A stretch of DNA of 64,000 nucleotides, taken from Thiogranum sp. Lineage in GTDB: Bacteria; Pseudomonadota; Gammaproteobacteria; DSM-19610. The stretch is taken from the NCBI GenBank assembly GCA_024102665.1, contig JAGFJP010000163.1:1-64000 (forward strand). Reading direction: 5' to 3'. Position numbers and translations under genes: made by a program. Below the pieces are notes generated by a model. The model made no database searches, had not been told where the DNA came from, and saw only the letters and a program-made list of their open reading frames with translations. Shown one piece after another: positions 55,066-63,723 of this stretch (the first letter of the stretch is position 1; each line of letters begins with the position of its first letter).

Positions 55066-56286
55066 TTAGATCACCGAGCCCATCTTGAAAATCGGCAGAT
55101 ACATGGCGACGACCAGACCGCCGACGATAATGCCGAGAATTGCCATTATCAGCGGTTCGAGCAGGCTGCTGAGTCCGTCGACCGCGTCGTCGACCTCCTG
55201 TTCGTAGAAATCGGCGACTTTGCCCAACATCTGATCCAGAGACCCGGATTCTTCGCCTATGGCGACCATCTGCACAACCATGTTTGGGAATAATTTGGTC
55301 TGATTCATGGCAAGTTGCAGCTGTTGACCGGTTGCTACGCTATCGCGCATCTGGAGAATGCCCTCCGCGTAGAGGATATTTCCTGCTGCGCCGGCAACCG
55401 ACTCCATGGCTTCGACCAGTGGTACGCCAGCGGCGAACATTGTGGACAAAGTGCGGGCGTACCTGGCTATGACTGCCTTACGCAGTATTTCTCCGACTAT
55501 GGGGATTTTCAAGGTTACCCGATCCAGTGCGTGGGCAAATTTGCGCGAGCGTTTCTTGCCTTCAAGAAAGCTATAGCCTCCACCTGCGATTATAATGGCC
55601 GCAATCCACCAGTTTGACTGCATCCAGTTCGACAAGTTAATGACCATTTGGGTAAATGCAGGCAGGTCCGCGCCAAACCCTTGGAAAAGGCTCTGGAACT
55701 GCGGTACAACGAAAATCAGTAGTATAGCCGTGACAATGAATGCAACAATGATAACGGCGGTTGGATAGAATAATGCTTTCTTTATCTTGGACTTAAGCGC
55801 TTCGGTCTTCTCTTTGTAAGTTGCAATCTTGTCCAGTAGTCCTTCCAGGATGCCGGCTTGCTCACCAGCATGGACCAGATTGCAGACCAATTCATCGAAA
55901 TACAGCGGATGTTTGCCTAGCGAATCGGCAAGTGTGCTACCTGACTCCACATCGCCTTTGATCGCCAGCACCAACTCTTGCATCGATGGGTTTTCATGCC
56001 CGCGTCCTATAATTTCGAACGATTGCACCAGTGGAACGCCCGCAGACATCATAGTCGCAAGCTGGCGCATGAAGACAGCAATATCTTTAGGAAGAATCTT
56101 CTTCTTTTTGGCGCCCGAGAACAGTGACGATTTTTTTCGCACTTTTACCGGAACTATGCCTTGCCTGCGTAAGTCGGCTTTGACCATGGACGGATTAGCT
56201 GCGTGGCTTTCGCCCTTTATCATGTTCCCTTTGCGGTCCTTTCCTTCCCAGGCAAAAACATTTGACTTTATAGCTGCTTCGACCAT
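55066..56286 (-). CDS. pilC: Type IV pilus inner-membrane platform protein PilC
   Basis: A 406-residue polytopic protein with the two T2SSF domains (FMRQLATMMSAGVPLVQSFE near residue 70 and YARTLSTMFAAGVPLVEAME near 270), each followed by membrane helices. PilC couples the PilB motor to pilin addition. Base composition in the middle of the gene is low (about 45 percent GC over 55681-55860) compared with neighbours. It starts three bases after pilB. Confidence 0.98.
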   Translation of the reverse strand: MVEAAIKSNVFAWEGKDRKGNMIKGESHAANPSMVKADLRRQGIVPVKVRKKSSLFSGAKKKKILPKDIAVFMRQLATMMSAGVPLVQSFEIIGRGHENPSMQELVLAIKGDVESGSTLADSLGKHPLYFDELVCNLVHAGEQAGILEGLLDKIATYKEKTEALKSKIKKALFYPTAVIIVAFIVTAILLIFVVPQFQSLFQGFGADLPAFTQMVINLSNWMQSNWWIAAIIIAGGGYSFLEGKKRSRKFAHALDRVTLKIPIVGEILRKAVIARYARTLSTMFAAGVPLVEAMESVAGAAGNILYAEGILQMRDSVATGQQLQLAMNQTKLFPNMVVQMVAIGEESGSLDQMLGKVADFYEQEVDDAVDGLSSLLEPLIMAILGIIVGGLVVAMYLPIFKMGSVI

Positions 56287-56289
56287 GAC

Positions 56290-58014
56290 TTAATCCTTGG
56301 TTACCCGGTTAATTTCTTCGAGGCTGGTTAGGCCATCTTTCACCTTCTTGAGCCCTGACGTGCGAAGGTCCGCAACGCCTTCTTTTTTTGCTTGATCGGC
56401 AATATGCATGGCATTGCCATTCTCCATGATAATACGGCCAATAGATTCGGTGACCGGCATGACCTGGTAAATGCCAACACGCCCTTTGTAGCCGTCGACG
56501 CATTGGTCGCAGCCCACAGGGCCGTAGATTTTCAACTCATCCAGTTCGTCTTCGCGGAAACCCTCTTCCAGAAGGGCGGGTTTGGGGACGTCCACAGGCT
56601 TTTTGCAGTTGTTGCACAGACGACGTGCCAGGCGCTGCGCGATAATCAGGTTTACGGACGAGGCAATGTTATAGGGCGGTACGCCCATGTTAGCTAAACG
56701 AGTCAGGGTTTGCGGTGCGTCGTTGGTATGGAGGGTGGACATAACCATGTGACCGGTCTGAGCTGCCTTTATAGCGATCTCGGCTGTTTCCAGATCGCGA
56801 ATCTCACCCACCATGATGATGTCCGGATCTTGGCGCAAGAATGCGCGCAAAGCCGACGCGAAGGTCAGGCCCGCCTTCGGATTCATGTTGCACTGATTGA
56901 TGCCGGCGAGGTTGATTTCCACGGGGTCTTCGCAGGTGGAAATATTACGATCCGGAGTGTTCAGGATGTTAAGTCCTGTGTACAAGGACACCGTTTTACC
57001 TGAACCAGTTGGCCCGGTAACCAAGATCATCCCGTAGGGTTTATTCAGGTTTTCCAAGTAGAGCTGTTTTTGTTCTTCCTCGTACCCGAGTGCATCAATG
57101 CCGAGCTGTGCACTAGTCGGGTCCAAAATACGAAGTACTACTTTCTCGCCAAAGAGAGTCGGGCAGGTGTTTACACGGAAATCGATGGCGCGCTTCTTGG
57201 ACAATGCCATCTTAATGCGCCCATCCTGCGGTACACGTCGCTCGGCTATGTCCATCTTGCTCATGACCTTGATGCGCGACACCAGACGTGTGGCCATGCC
57301 TACCGGCGGTGACGCAACTTCGTGCAGCACGCCATCCTGGCGGAAGCGTACACGGAAACTCTTTTCGTAGGGTTCAATATGAATATCCGACGCGCCTTTG
57401 TTTATGGCGTCGAGTAGCACTTTGTTGACGAAGCGTACGACCGGAGTGTCGTCGATATCTGCATCGGTCTTTTCTTCGGGAAGGTTGTCTTCATCGCCGC
57501 CGCGGATATCCAGATTGTCGAGATCATCGTCCAGCAGATCCGTCATCGACGTGTCGGCAGAATCCAGCGCCTTCTCGATGGCCTTAGTTAGCTTGTCTTC
57601 TTCAACGAGAACCGTTTCGGTGCTTATGCCCGTGTGGAACTTTATCTCATCCAGTGCCTGTAAGTTCGTAGGGTCGGAGACGGCCACGAACAGACGATTG
57701 CCGCGTTTGAACAAGGGCAGGGCATGATGCTGGCGGATCAGCTTTTCATCGACCAGTGAGACCGGAGCGGAATCCAACTCCATGGCACTGAGGTCAAATA
57801 GAGGGACACCGAATTCCTGGCAAGCGGAGGCCGCAATGGAGGAGCTATCCAGCAGCTTGTTTTCGACTAGATAGCTGACAAACCGCTCACGCTTCTTGAG
57901 AGCTTTTTCCTGGACTTCCGCGGCGAGATCTTCTGCAAGAAAGCCATCAGCAACTAGGCGCTTGGCCAGACCGCTAAGCTGGGAAACTGGGCTTGAAGTA
58001 ACCATGAATGACAA
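56290..58014 (-). CDS. pilB: Type IV pilus extension ATPase PilB
   Basis: A 574-residue secretion ATPase. The N-terminal MshEN-type domain covers residues 1-160 (cyclic-di-GMP or partner binding in relatives). The ATPase core has Walker A GPTGSGKTVSLYTGL, an Asp box (STCEDPVEINLAGINQCN), Walker B MVGEIRDLETAEIA and a His box. The zinc site has CNNCKKP and CDQCVDG. It powers pilus extension. The gap upstream (to pilA) has two hairpins and the pilA terminator. Confidence 0.98.
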   Translation of the reverse strand: MSFMVTSSPVSQLSGLAKRLVADGFLAEDLAAEVQEKALKKRERFVSYLVENKLLDSSSIAASACQEFGVPLFDLSAMELDSAPVSLVDEKLIRQHHALPLFKRGNRLFVAVSDPTNLQALDEIKFHTGISTETVLVEEDKLTKAIEKALDSADTSMTDLLDDDLDNLDIRGGDEDNLPEEKTDADIDDTPVVRFVNKVLLDAINKGASDIHIEPYEKSFRVRFRQDGVLHEVASPPVGMATRLVSRIKVMSKMDIAERRVPQDGRIKMALSKKRAIDFRVNTCPTLFGEKVVLRILDPTSAQLGIDALGYEEEQKQLYLENLNKPYGMILVTGPTGSGKTVSLYTGLNILNTPDRNISTCEDPVEINLAGINQCNMNPKAGLTFASALRAFLRQDPDIIMVGEIRDLETAEIAIKAAQTGHMVMSTLHTNDAPQTLTRLANMGVPPYNIASSVNLIIAQRLARRLCNNCKKPVDVPKPALLEEGFREDELDELKIYGPVGCDQCVDGYKGRVGIYQVMPVTESIGRIIMENGNAMHIADQAKKEGVADLRTSGLKKVKDGLTSLEEINRVTKD

Positions 58015-58155
58015 ATATCCTTATTACATGCGGACTTCCGTGATCCGCTGCACAATTTAACGCGTCCAAACAATTAATTCCAGACCCAGCAGACCAGAAG
58101 CTCGCGATTCAGTATACGTTCTCGTCAAACCGGGTCGAAACTTTATGCCTGTAGC

Positions 58156-58205
58156 TCTTGCCAGTCGGCTGGCAAGAAGAAGCCGCCCAGCGCCAACGCT
58201 GGGGC
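58156..58205. other. Two adjacent hairpins upstream of pilB
   Basis: TCTTGCCAG (58156-58164) and CTGGCAAGA (58169-58177) form a 9-bp stem with a TCGG loop; eight bases later GCCCAGCG (58185-58192) pairs with CGCTGGG (58197-58203) with a CCAA loop. They are about 140 bases upstream of the pilB start on the minus strand. No T-run follows on the minus strand. Confidence 0.5.
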
Positions 58206-58334
58206 TGTAATGTGGTCGGCAGCTTTCGAAATGATTGATTTATCCAAGCGATGTGACGCTAATAAGAAATACCGCCGAAGCGGTCGTTGAATGGTGCGCA
58301 ACGCCGGGCCTGGCGTGCTCGCTCAGATAGGTTA

Positions 58335-58369
58335 CAAAAAAAACGGAGCCCTTGCGAGGAGGGCTCCGT
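58335..58369 (-). terminator. Intrinsic terminator after pilA
   Basis: On the minus strand ACGGAGCCCT pairs with AGGGCTCCGT (58343-58352 and 58360-58369) around a seven-base loop and runs into eight or nine T. It lies 25 bases after the pilA stop, so the abundant pilA mRNA can end separately from pilBCD. Confidence 0.93.
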
Positions 58370-58393
58370 GTGGCTTGCTTTAACTGCGAGGTC

Positions 58394-58819
58394 TTAACGG
58401 CACGCCGCAGGTACGTACTTGTCTGCAAGAGCGCTGGAGCATACCCAAGACAGAGAGCCGCCATTGTCAGTTGGGGTCAGTACCAGGTTGTCGCCCACCA
58501 AGTTCGCGTTCGCATCGCCACCATAGGTAACGGTGATTACACCATCGGCTACCGCCACTCCCGTCACATACTTACCGGTCACTGTGTTGGCGGCAGGAAT
58601 GCCGTCGCCGCCACTAGCGATACCAGCAAGCGCACCGGTGTCTGCAAAGACATCAGCAACCTGAATCTTCAAGCCGCTCGCGAGACTCATACCTTCGCCA
58701 GCCTGCGTGCGAATGATGTAATCCTGGTAAGCCGGCAATGCGATGGCGGCCAAAATACCAATGATCGCGATGACGATCATAAGTTCGATAAGGGTAAAAC
58801 CCTGTTGTATCTTTTTCAT
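58394..58819 (-). CDS. pilA: Type IV major pilin PilA
   Basis: A 141-residue type IVa pilin. The leader MKKIQQG is cut by PilD before F in [20 protein letters not shown]; Glu5 of the mature chain is present. Residues 8-30 form the hydrophobic core helix. The C-terminal disulfide loop is probably [16 protein letters not shown]. The ATG follows AGGATTGTCTC. Expression is expected from the sigma-54 promoter at 58945-58962, under PilR. Confidence 0.97.
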   Translation of the reverse strand: MKKIQQGFTLIELMIVIAIIGILAAIALPAYQDYIIRTQAGEGMSLASGLKIQVADVFADTGALAGIASGGDGIPAANTVTGKYVTGVAVADGVITVTYGGDANANLVGDNLVLTPTDNGGSLSWVCSSALADKYVPAACR

Positions 58820-58944
58820 GAGACAATCCTCTTTAACGTTAACGTAGTGTCAAATAGCGTTGTTGATCAGAAGCCCCGTTCCCGCCCCGCACGCAACGCC
58901 ATGTCCTGGCGAGGCTGGATCGGTTTCGTTGGCTAACCCGGGTA

Positions 58945-58962
58945 AAGCAGCAAGCGTGCCAA
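58945..58962 (-). promoter_or_regulatory. Sigma-54 promoter of pilA
   Basis: On the minus strand the sequence is TTGGCACGCTTGCTGCTT. GG of the -24 element and GC of the -12 element are exactly ten bases apart, and seven of the eight -24 bases match TTGGCACG fully. Only the first base of the TTGCW -12 box differs. Transcription should start near 58935, giving a 115-base leader. pilR and pilS are the next genes upstream. Confidence 0.87.
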
Positions 58963-59143
58963 TTCGTACTTGCTTGCCGTCCGGTATGGCGACACCGGCG
59001 CTCGGGATCTTAAGCCTCTGCTAAAACAGCAAGATAAGGGGTGAACGAGGATTCAGGCAGGGATTGTCATGGCTTTGCCCTCCGTGGTTTGGCGTTTCGT
59101 CGTCCGTGACAAAACGTGTCTTTATGACGTGTCTTGTTAATCA

Positions 59144-59162
59144 GGTGACGCAACGCGTCACC
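59144..59162 (-). terminator. Hairpin after pilR
   Basis: GGTGACGC and GCGTCACC form an 8-bp stem with an AAC loop, seven bases after the pilR stop on the minus strand. There is no T-run. It may be the 3' end of the pilSR transcript or a protein-binding dyad. Confidence 0.4.
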
Positions 59163-59169
59163 ATGCGAC

Positions 59170-60522
59170 CTATTCCAGGCCGAGTTTCTTCAGCCGGTAA
59201 CGCATGGCGCGGAATGTGATACCCAGCACCTTCGCCGCCGCTGTCTTATTATTATGTGTCTGTTCGAGGGCCTTGAGAATGGCGTTTCGCTCGATGCCCT
59301 CAAGATACTCCTCGAGCGCGACTCCGTCAGGCGGCGGCGGGGGCTGATCCAGGGCGCGCTCGTGCTGCACGGTGACATCCAGTACAGGAAGCGCCAGGTC
59401 TTCGAGCTGGATCTCGGCGCCGTCGCACAGTGTCAGGGCCCGTTCCAGGATATTCTCCAGCTCGCGGACGTTCCCCGGGAACGGGTAACGTTGCAACGCC
59501 TCGAGGGCTTCCTGCCCCAGGTGGGGTTGTTCGTCGTCACGATTGCCGGCCAGCTTGCCAAGAATGTTCTCCGCGAGTTGCGGAATGTCTTCCCGGCGTT
59601 CGCGCAGACTTGGCACGTGCAACTCGATGACATTGATGCGGTAATAGAGGTCCTGTCGGAAATCGCCTGATTCGACCAGTCTTGCCAGGTCTTTGTGAGT
59701 GGCGGAGAGTACCCGTACGTCGATGGGGATCTCCTTTTGCTCGCCAACCGGGCGTACGGCTTTCTCCTGAATCGCTCGCAGCAGCTTTACCTGCATGTGC
59801 AACGGGAGTTCGGCAACTTCATCGAGAAACAGCGTGCCGCCGTCCGCGGCCTGAAACAGCCCTTGTTTATCGGTAACCGCACCGGTGAAACTGCCCTTCT
59901 TATGGCCGAAGAACTCGCTCTCCATCAGCTCCGAGGGAATAGCGCCACAGTTTACCGGTACGAACGGCTTGTCGTTGCGCGGCCCTTTGGCGTGAATCAG
60001 GTTGGCCACCAGTTCCTTGCCGGTACCCGACTCGCCACTGATATAAACGGGCGCCTGGCTGCGGGAGAGTTTGGCGATGGTCGAACGGATGGTCTGCATG
60101 ATGGCCGAATCGCCCAGCAGGGTTTCCCTGCTGCGGCGGTCGCGTTCGGGGAAACTGGCGAGCTTGATGGCACCGTTGACCAGGTTGCGCAGAACCTGCA
60201 GGTCCACGGGCTTGGAAACGAAATCGAAGGCGCCGGCTTTGAGGGCCTGGACGGCGGTTTCCATGTTGCCGTGCGCGGTGATTACGGCAACCGGCGTATC
60301 CGGGTAGTGCTGCTGGATAGTGTCGACAAGATCCAGTCCGTCGCCGTCCGGAAGCCGCATGTCGGTCAGACACAGGTCGAATCTGGCTTCGCCCAGCAGC
60401 CGGCGGGCGTCAGCCAGGTTAGCCGCCGAGCGGGTGTCGATGTTCATGCGTCCGAGGGTCAGTTCCAGAAGTTCCCGGATATCCGGCTCGTCGTCGACAA
60501 TAAGCGCCAGTGGTGTACTCAT
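59170..60522 (-). CDS. pilR: Sigma-54 response regulator PilR
   Basis: A 450-residue NtrC-family activator. The receiver domain (1-120) has D10-D11 and the phosphoryl-accepting D54 in CLTDMRLPDGDG. The AAA+ domain has Walker A GESGTGKELVANL, the sigma-54 contact loop GSFTGA (A to S in the second place, as also found in other PilR proteins) and FLDEVAELP. The C-terminal Fis-type helix-turn-helix is NNKTAAAKVLGITFRAMRYR. It should activate pilA, whose sigma-54 promoter is about 200 bases downstream. Confidence 0.97.
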   Translation of the reverse strand: MSTPLALIVDDEPDIRELLELTLGRMNIDTRSAANLADARRLLGEARFDLCLTDMRLPDGDGLDLVDTIQQHYPDTPVAVITAHGNMETAVQALKAGAFDFVSKPVDLQVLRNLVNGAIKLASFPERDRRSRETLLGDSAIMQTIRSTIAKLSRSQAPVYISGESGTGKELVANLIHAKGPRNDKPFVPVNCGAIPSELMESEFFGHKKGSFTGAVTDKQGLFQAADGGTLFLDEVAELPLHMQVKLLRAIQEKAVRPVGEQKEIPIDVRVLSATHKDLARLVESGDFRQDLYYRINVIELHVPSLRERREDIPQLAENILGKLAGNRDDEQPHLGQEALEALQRYPFPGNVRELENILERALTLCDGAEIQLEDLALPVLDVTVQHERALDQPPPPPDGVALEEYLEGIERNAILKALEQTHNNKTAAAKVLGITFRAMRYRLKKLGLE

Positions 60523-60577
60523 ATATGTTGCGTACTAAACCACAAAGCCGGGGATCGACGCAAAATCTGCGTTGGAG

Positions 60578-62179
60578 TTAAGCCCCGGATTCAGCCGCAA
60601 ACCGGATCCGGAAACAACTGCCGCCTTCCGGAACCGGGCGATAGCTCAACCGGGCCTGGTTGACTTCGCAAAGTTCACGAGCGATGTAGAGTCCGAGACC
60701 GGTGCCTGACGACGCGGTCGTAAAGAAGGGCTCAAACATCTGCTCTGCGGCTTCCGGTTCGATGCCGGGCCCGTTGTCCAGAACATCGAGTTCCGCGCCG
60801 CCTGCCTGGCTGTGGCGGGCGCGCAAGATCACCCGCGCGTTGTTGCCGGCGTGACGGAAAGCGTTTTGACACAGATTCGTCAACAGCTGGTGCAAGTGGC
60901 CGGGATCAACCTGTACCGAGAGGTCTTCAGGTTGAACATCGATGGACAGGTGATCGGGCGCTATCTGTTCCGTTTGCGCCAGTTCGTTCCTGAACTCTTC
61001 CAGCCAGTCGCGCAACAGGAGGTTCCGGGGGCGGCTCGCCGAACGCCGCGAGAGCTGCAGGACATTCTCGATAATGGTGTTTACGCGCTGGGTATGGTTG
61101 CCGATGATCTCGGTCAGGCGTTTGTCGCTGCCGTCCAGGTGCTCTGATTCGTTCAACAGCTGCGCAGCGTGGCTGATGGCGCCCAACGGGTTGCGGATTT
61201 CATGCGCAATACTCGCCGTCAGCCGGCCCAGCGACGCCAGCTTGATCTGCTGGGTTTGTTGCGCGAGGCGTGCGCTGTCATCCAGCAGAATCAGTGCGCC
61301 GCTGCCCTGGGCGGTTTCGAGTTTGCTGATTCTCGGGATCAGCGTGCTGCCGGCGGTCACCGACGGTATGGCGTCCGGCTGCCGTTGGTTGTCGGTTTTC
61401 CATTGCTCCAGTTGCGACGCAAGCGCAGGTGAAACGCTCGAGAGGGATTGGTTCCGGCGGCCTTCAACGCCGAACAGTTTGCGGGCGGTATCGTTGGCGA
61501 GTCGGATGTTGTTGTCCGGATCGATGACAAGAACGCCGGATTGCAGCTGTTGGATGACGTGCTGGTTGAGCTGCTGCAGGTTTTCGAGGTCAATGCCACG
61601 CTGCAGGGCCAGCGCCTCGCTTTCCCGGATGCGGATTGCCAGAACGTGCGCTATCCCCGCGGTGGCGAACAGCGCCAGTCCCAGGAGGCCGGCGCGAGTG
61701 ATATCGTCTGCTGACGCTCTCTCCGGCGAGATAATGGAGATCCCTGTTTCAAACAGCAGCGAAAGGGTGGCGACGGCGGCGAACAGGTAGGCCAGTCGCC
61801 CGGGCAGGATGAGCGAACCTGCTGCAACCGCGATAACCAGCAATACGGTCAATGAGCTGGTGACGCCACCGGTTGCGTGCATGAGCAGGGCGATGGCGCC
61901 AATGTCCACAAGAATTTGCAGCAGCGACTGGAAATGGTAGCCGGGCCAATGCAGGCGCGTGGTGAATCCGACGGTAATGCTGAACACCAGGTAGGCCAGC
62001 AGTGTGGTACTGAATAAACGGGGAACGTCGGTCCGAAACGGATTGCTGTCCTGCAACGCGAAATACATCACCGTCAGCAGGCCTGCGAGCACCACGCGAT
62101 AAAAAGTAAGGATGCGGAGTGGCTGCCAGTCGGTGCCGGGGGAGAAAAGATCCTGACGTGCCTCGACAGTCGCTGCCAT
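60578..62179 (-). CDS. pilS: Sensor histidine kinase PilS
   Basis: A 533-residue membrane kinase. About six N-terminal helices (residues 20-190) sense PilA in the membrane in Pseudomonas. A PAS-like part follows (GVLVIDPDNNIRLANDTARK), then the H box SIAHEIRNPLGAISHAAQLL and the ATPase boxes (LLTNLCQNAFRHAG, DNGPGIEPEAAE and GTGLGLYIARELCE). It precedes pilR by 55 bases in the same direction. Confidence 0.97.
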   Translation of the reverse strand: MAATVEARQDLFSPGTDWQPLRILTFYRVVLAGLLTVMYFALQDSNPFRTDVPRLFSTTLLAYLVFSITVGFTTRLHWPGYHFQSLLQILVDIGAIALLMHATGGVTSSLTVLLVIAVAAGSLILPGRLAYLFAAVATLSLLFETGISIISPERASADDITRAGLLGLALFATAGIAHVLAIRIRESEALALQRGIDLENLQQLNQHVIQQLQSGVLVIDPDNNIRLANDTARKLFGVEGRRNQSLSSVSPALASQLEQWKTDNQRQPDAIPSVTAGSTLIPRISKLETAQGSGALILLDDSARLAQQTQQIKLASLGRLTASIAHEIRNPLGAISHAAQLLNESEHLDGSDKRLTEIIGNHTQRVNTIIENVLQLSRRSASRPRNLLLRDWLEEFRNELAQTEQIAPDHLSIDVQPEDLSVQVDPGHLHQLLTNLCQNAFRHAGNNARVILRARHSQAGGAELDVLDNGPGIEPEAAEQMFEPFFTTASSGTGLGLYIARELCEVNQARLSYRPVPEGGSCFRIRFAAESGA

Positions 62180-62183
62180 TCAG

Positions 62184-62396
62184 CTAGCGATCTTCGTCCC
62201 GGTGCTGCGGGCTGCAATAAAACTTTTCACCGTCCCGCACCGCTTCGCTGCGCGGCGTAAAGACGCCGCATTTTTCGCATCGAACCATTTCGTCGACCTT
62301 CGGCGTGGCTTTGTGCTGCAGGCTGGAGCCCCTGGCCAGCCGGACAAGAATCCAGACCACGAGGGCGACGCCCAGCAGAAAAATGAGTACGCGCAT
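62184..62396 (-). CDS. PP0621-like small membrane zinc-ribbon protein
   Basis: A 70-residue protein: one N-terminal helix ([20 protein letters not shown]), a basic linker and a short Cys-containing part ([15 protein letters not shown] and [13 protein letters not shown]), which looks like half a zinc ribbon. It matches the PP0621 family that often lies next to pilS in Gammaproteobacteria. Function unknown. ATG at 62396 begins the conserved helix; the longer frame to 62459 overlaps the divergent promoter area. Ends four bases before pilS, so very likely co-transcribed. Confidence 0.82.
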   Translation of the reverse strand: MRVLIFLLGVALVVWILVRLARGSSLQHKATPKVDEMVRCEKCGVFTPRSEAVRDGEKFYCSPQHRDEDR

Positions 62397-62562
62397 TCCA
62401 AACATGCGGCTAGTGTACCGCATTGCAGCGCGAGTTGATCCCGTTATTCCCACTGACATGGCTCAGCCCCGGGGCGAACCGGCCGGTGTCTTTGCCAGCC
62501 GGCGCTTTACTCCGACCCTGCTTTTTCAGGACAATGCAGTCTTTCACGGAAATGGACGCGCT

Positions 62563-63723
62563 ATGCATCTCCACGAGTACCAGGCGAAACAGCTTTTCTC
62601 CGAGTACGGGATTCCGGTGCCGGACCGCCGTATGATTGAGTCCCTGCAGGATGCCGCGGCGGCCGCCAAAGCGCTGGGGGGTGAACGCTGGGTGGTCAAG
62701 GCCCAGGTTCATGCCGGCGGGCGCGGCAAGGCCGGCGGCGTTCAGCTGGTCGACAGCCCGCAAGCGGCCGAGCAGGTTGCAGACCGCCTGCTGGGTTCGC
62801 GACTGGTGACGCGCCAGACCGGAGAACCGGGCCTGCCAGTGCACCGGTTGCTCATTGAATCTACCGTGACGATAGAGCGGGAACTCTATCTGAGTCTGGT
62901 CGTGGATCGTGCCCGGGAACGCGTTATGGTCATGGCCTCGGCGTCGGGCGGCATGGACATAGAAGAGGTGGCGGCCGGTAACCCGGAAGCCATCCTGCTG
63001 GAGGCGATCCATCCGTCGGTCGGCTTGCAGGGCTATCAGTGTCGCAACCTCGCCTTCGGTCTTGGATTGGCGGGCGACCAGATCAAGACTTTCAGCCGAT
63101 TGCTGGGCGGGCTGTATCGCCTGTTCGACCAGAAAGATGCCAGCCTGGTGGAGATCAACCCGCTGGTGGTGACTGCTGACGGCGATCTGCTGGCGCTCGA
63201 TGCCAAGCTCGATCTGGACGACAACGCGCTGTACCGCCATCCTGAGACCGCTGATCTGCGCGACCCGACCCAGGAAGATGACAAGGAGCGCAGCGCCCGC
63301 GAGCATGGACTGAATTACATCACCCTGGATGGCAACATCGCCTGTATGGTGAACGGTGCCGGCCTGGCGATGGCTACCATGGATCTGATCAAACTGCACG
63401 GCGGCGAGCCGGCCAATTTCCTCGATGTCGGTGGTGGGGCGACGGCGGAACGGGTTGCCGAAGCCTTCAAGCTGATTCTGTCCGACAGCAAGGTCAAAGC
63501 GATCCTGGTAAACATTTTCGGCGGCATCGTGCGCTGCGACCTGATCGCGGAAGGCGTTATCCAGGCGGTTCAGGAAGTGCACGTGACACTGCCGGTCGTG
63601 GTGCGGCTGGAAGGCACCAACGTGGACAAAGGCAAAGCGCTGCTGGCGACCTCGGGTTTGAACATCATCACTGCCGATGGTTTGACGGACGCGGCTGAGA
63701 AAGCCGTAGGAGCGGTCAGATGA
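62563..63723 (+). CDS. sucC: Succinyl-CoA synthetase beta subunit
   Basis: A 386-residue SucC (E. coli 388), the nucleotide-binding subunit of the TCA enzyme that makes ATP or GTP from succinyl-CoA. It begins [20 protein letters not shown]; the ATP-grasp parts include [20 protein letters not shown] and [20 protein letters not shown]; the CoA-ligase half has [20 protein letters not shown] and [14 protein letters not shown]. Its TGA overlaps the sucD ATG. An upstream in-frame extension is ignored. Confidence 0.99.
   Translation: MHLHEYQAKQLFSEYGIPVPDRRMIESLQDAAAAAKALGGERWVVKAQVHAGGRGKAGGVQLVDSPQAAEQVADRLLGSRLVTRQTGEPGLPVHRLLIESTVTIERELYLSLVVDRARERVMVMASASGGMDIEEVAAGNPEAILLEAIHPSVGLQGYQCRNLAFGLGLAGDQIKTFSRLLGGLYRLFDQKDASLVEINPLVVTADGDLLALDAKLDLDDNALYRHPETADLRDPTQEDDKERSAREHGLNYITLDGNIACMVNGAGLAMATMDLIKLHGGEPANFLDVGGGATAERVAEAFKLILSDSKVKAILVNIFGGIVRCDLIAEGVIQAVQEVHVTLPVVVRLEGTNVDKGKALLATSGLNIITADGLTDAAEKAVGAVR

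Larger units (their letters stand above)
58015..58393. other. pilA / pilB intergenic region
   Basis: This 379-base region, read leftward, contains the pilA terminator (58335-58369), about 100 bases without visible structure, two adjacent hairpins (58156-58205) and about 130 bases leading to pilB. A promoter for pilBCD should be here; I do not see a convincing one. The short open frame at 58240-58464 runs antisense over the terminator and is not a gene. Confidence 0.6.
58820..59169. other. pilA / pilR intergenic region
   Basis: This 350-base region holds the long pilA leader, the sigma-54 promoter, two GTGTC sequences in the form ACGTGTCTT (59114-59122 and 59127-59135), and an inverted repeat GGTGACGC / GCGTCACC (59144-59162) just past the pilR stop. 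No gene is seen. Confidence 0.65.

Noticed and set aside
58240-58464. A 74-codon minus-strand frame between pilA and pilB
   Set aside because: It overlaps the pilA 3' end and spans the pilA terminator; the product has no recognisable features.
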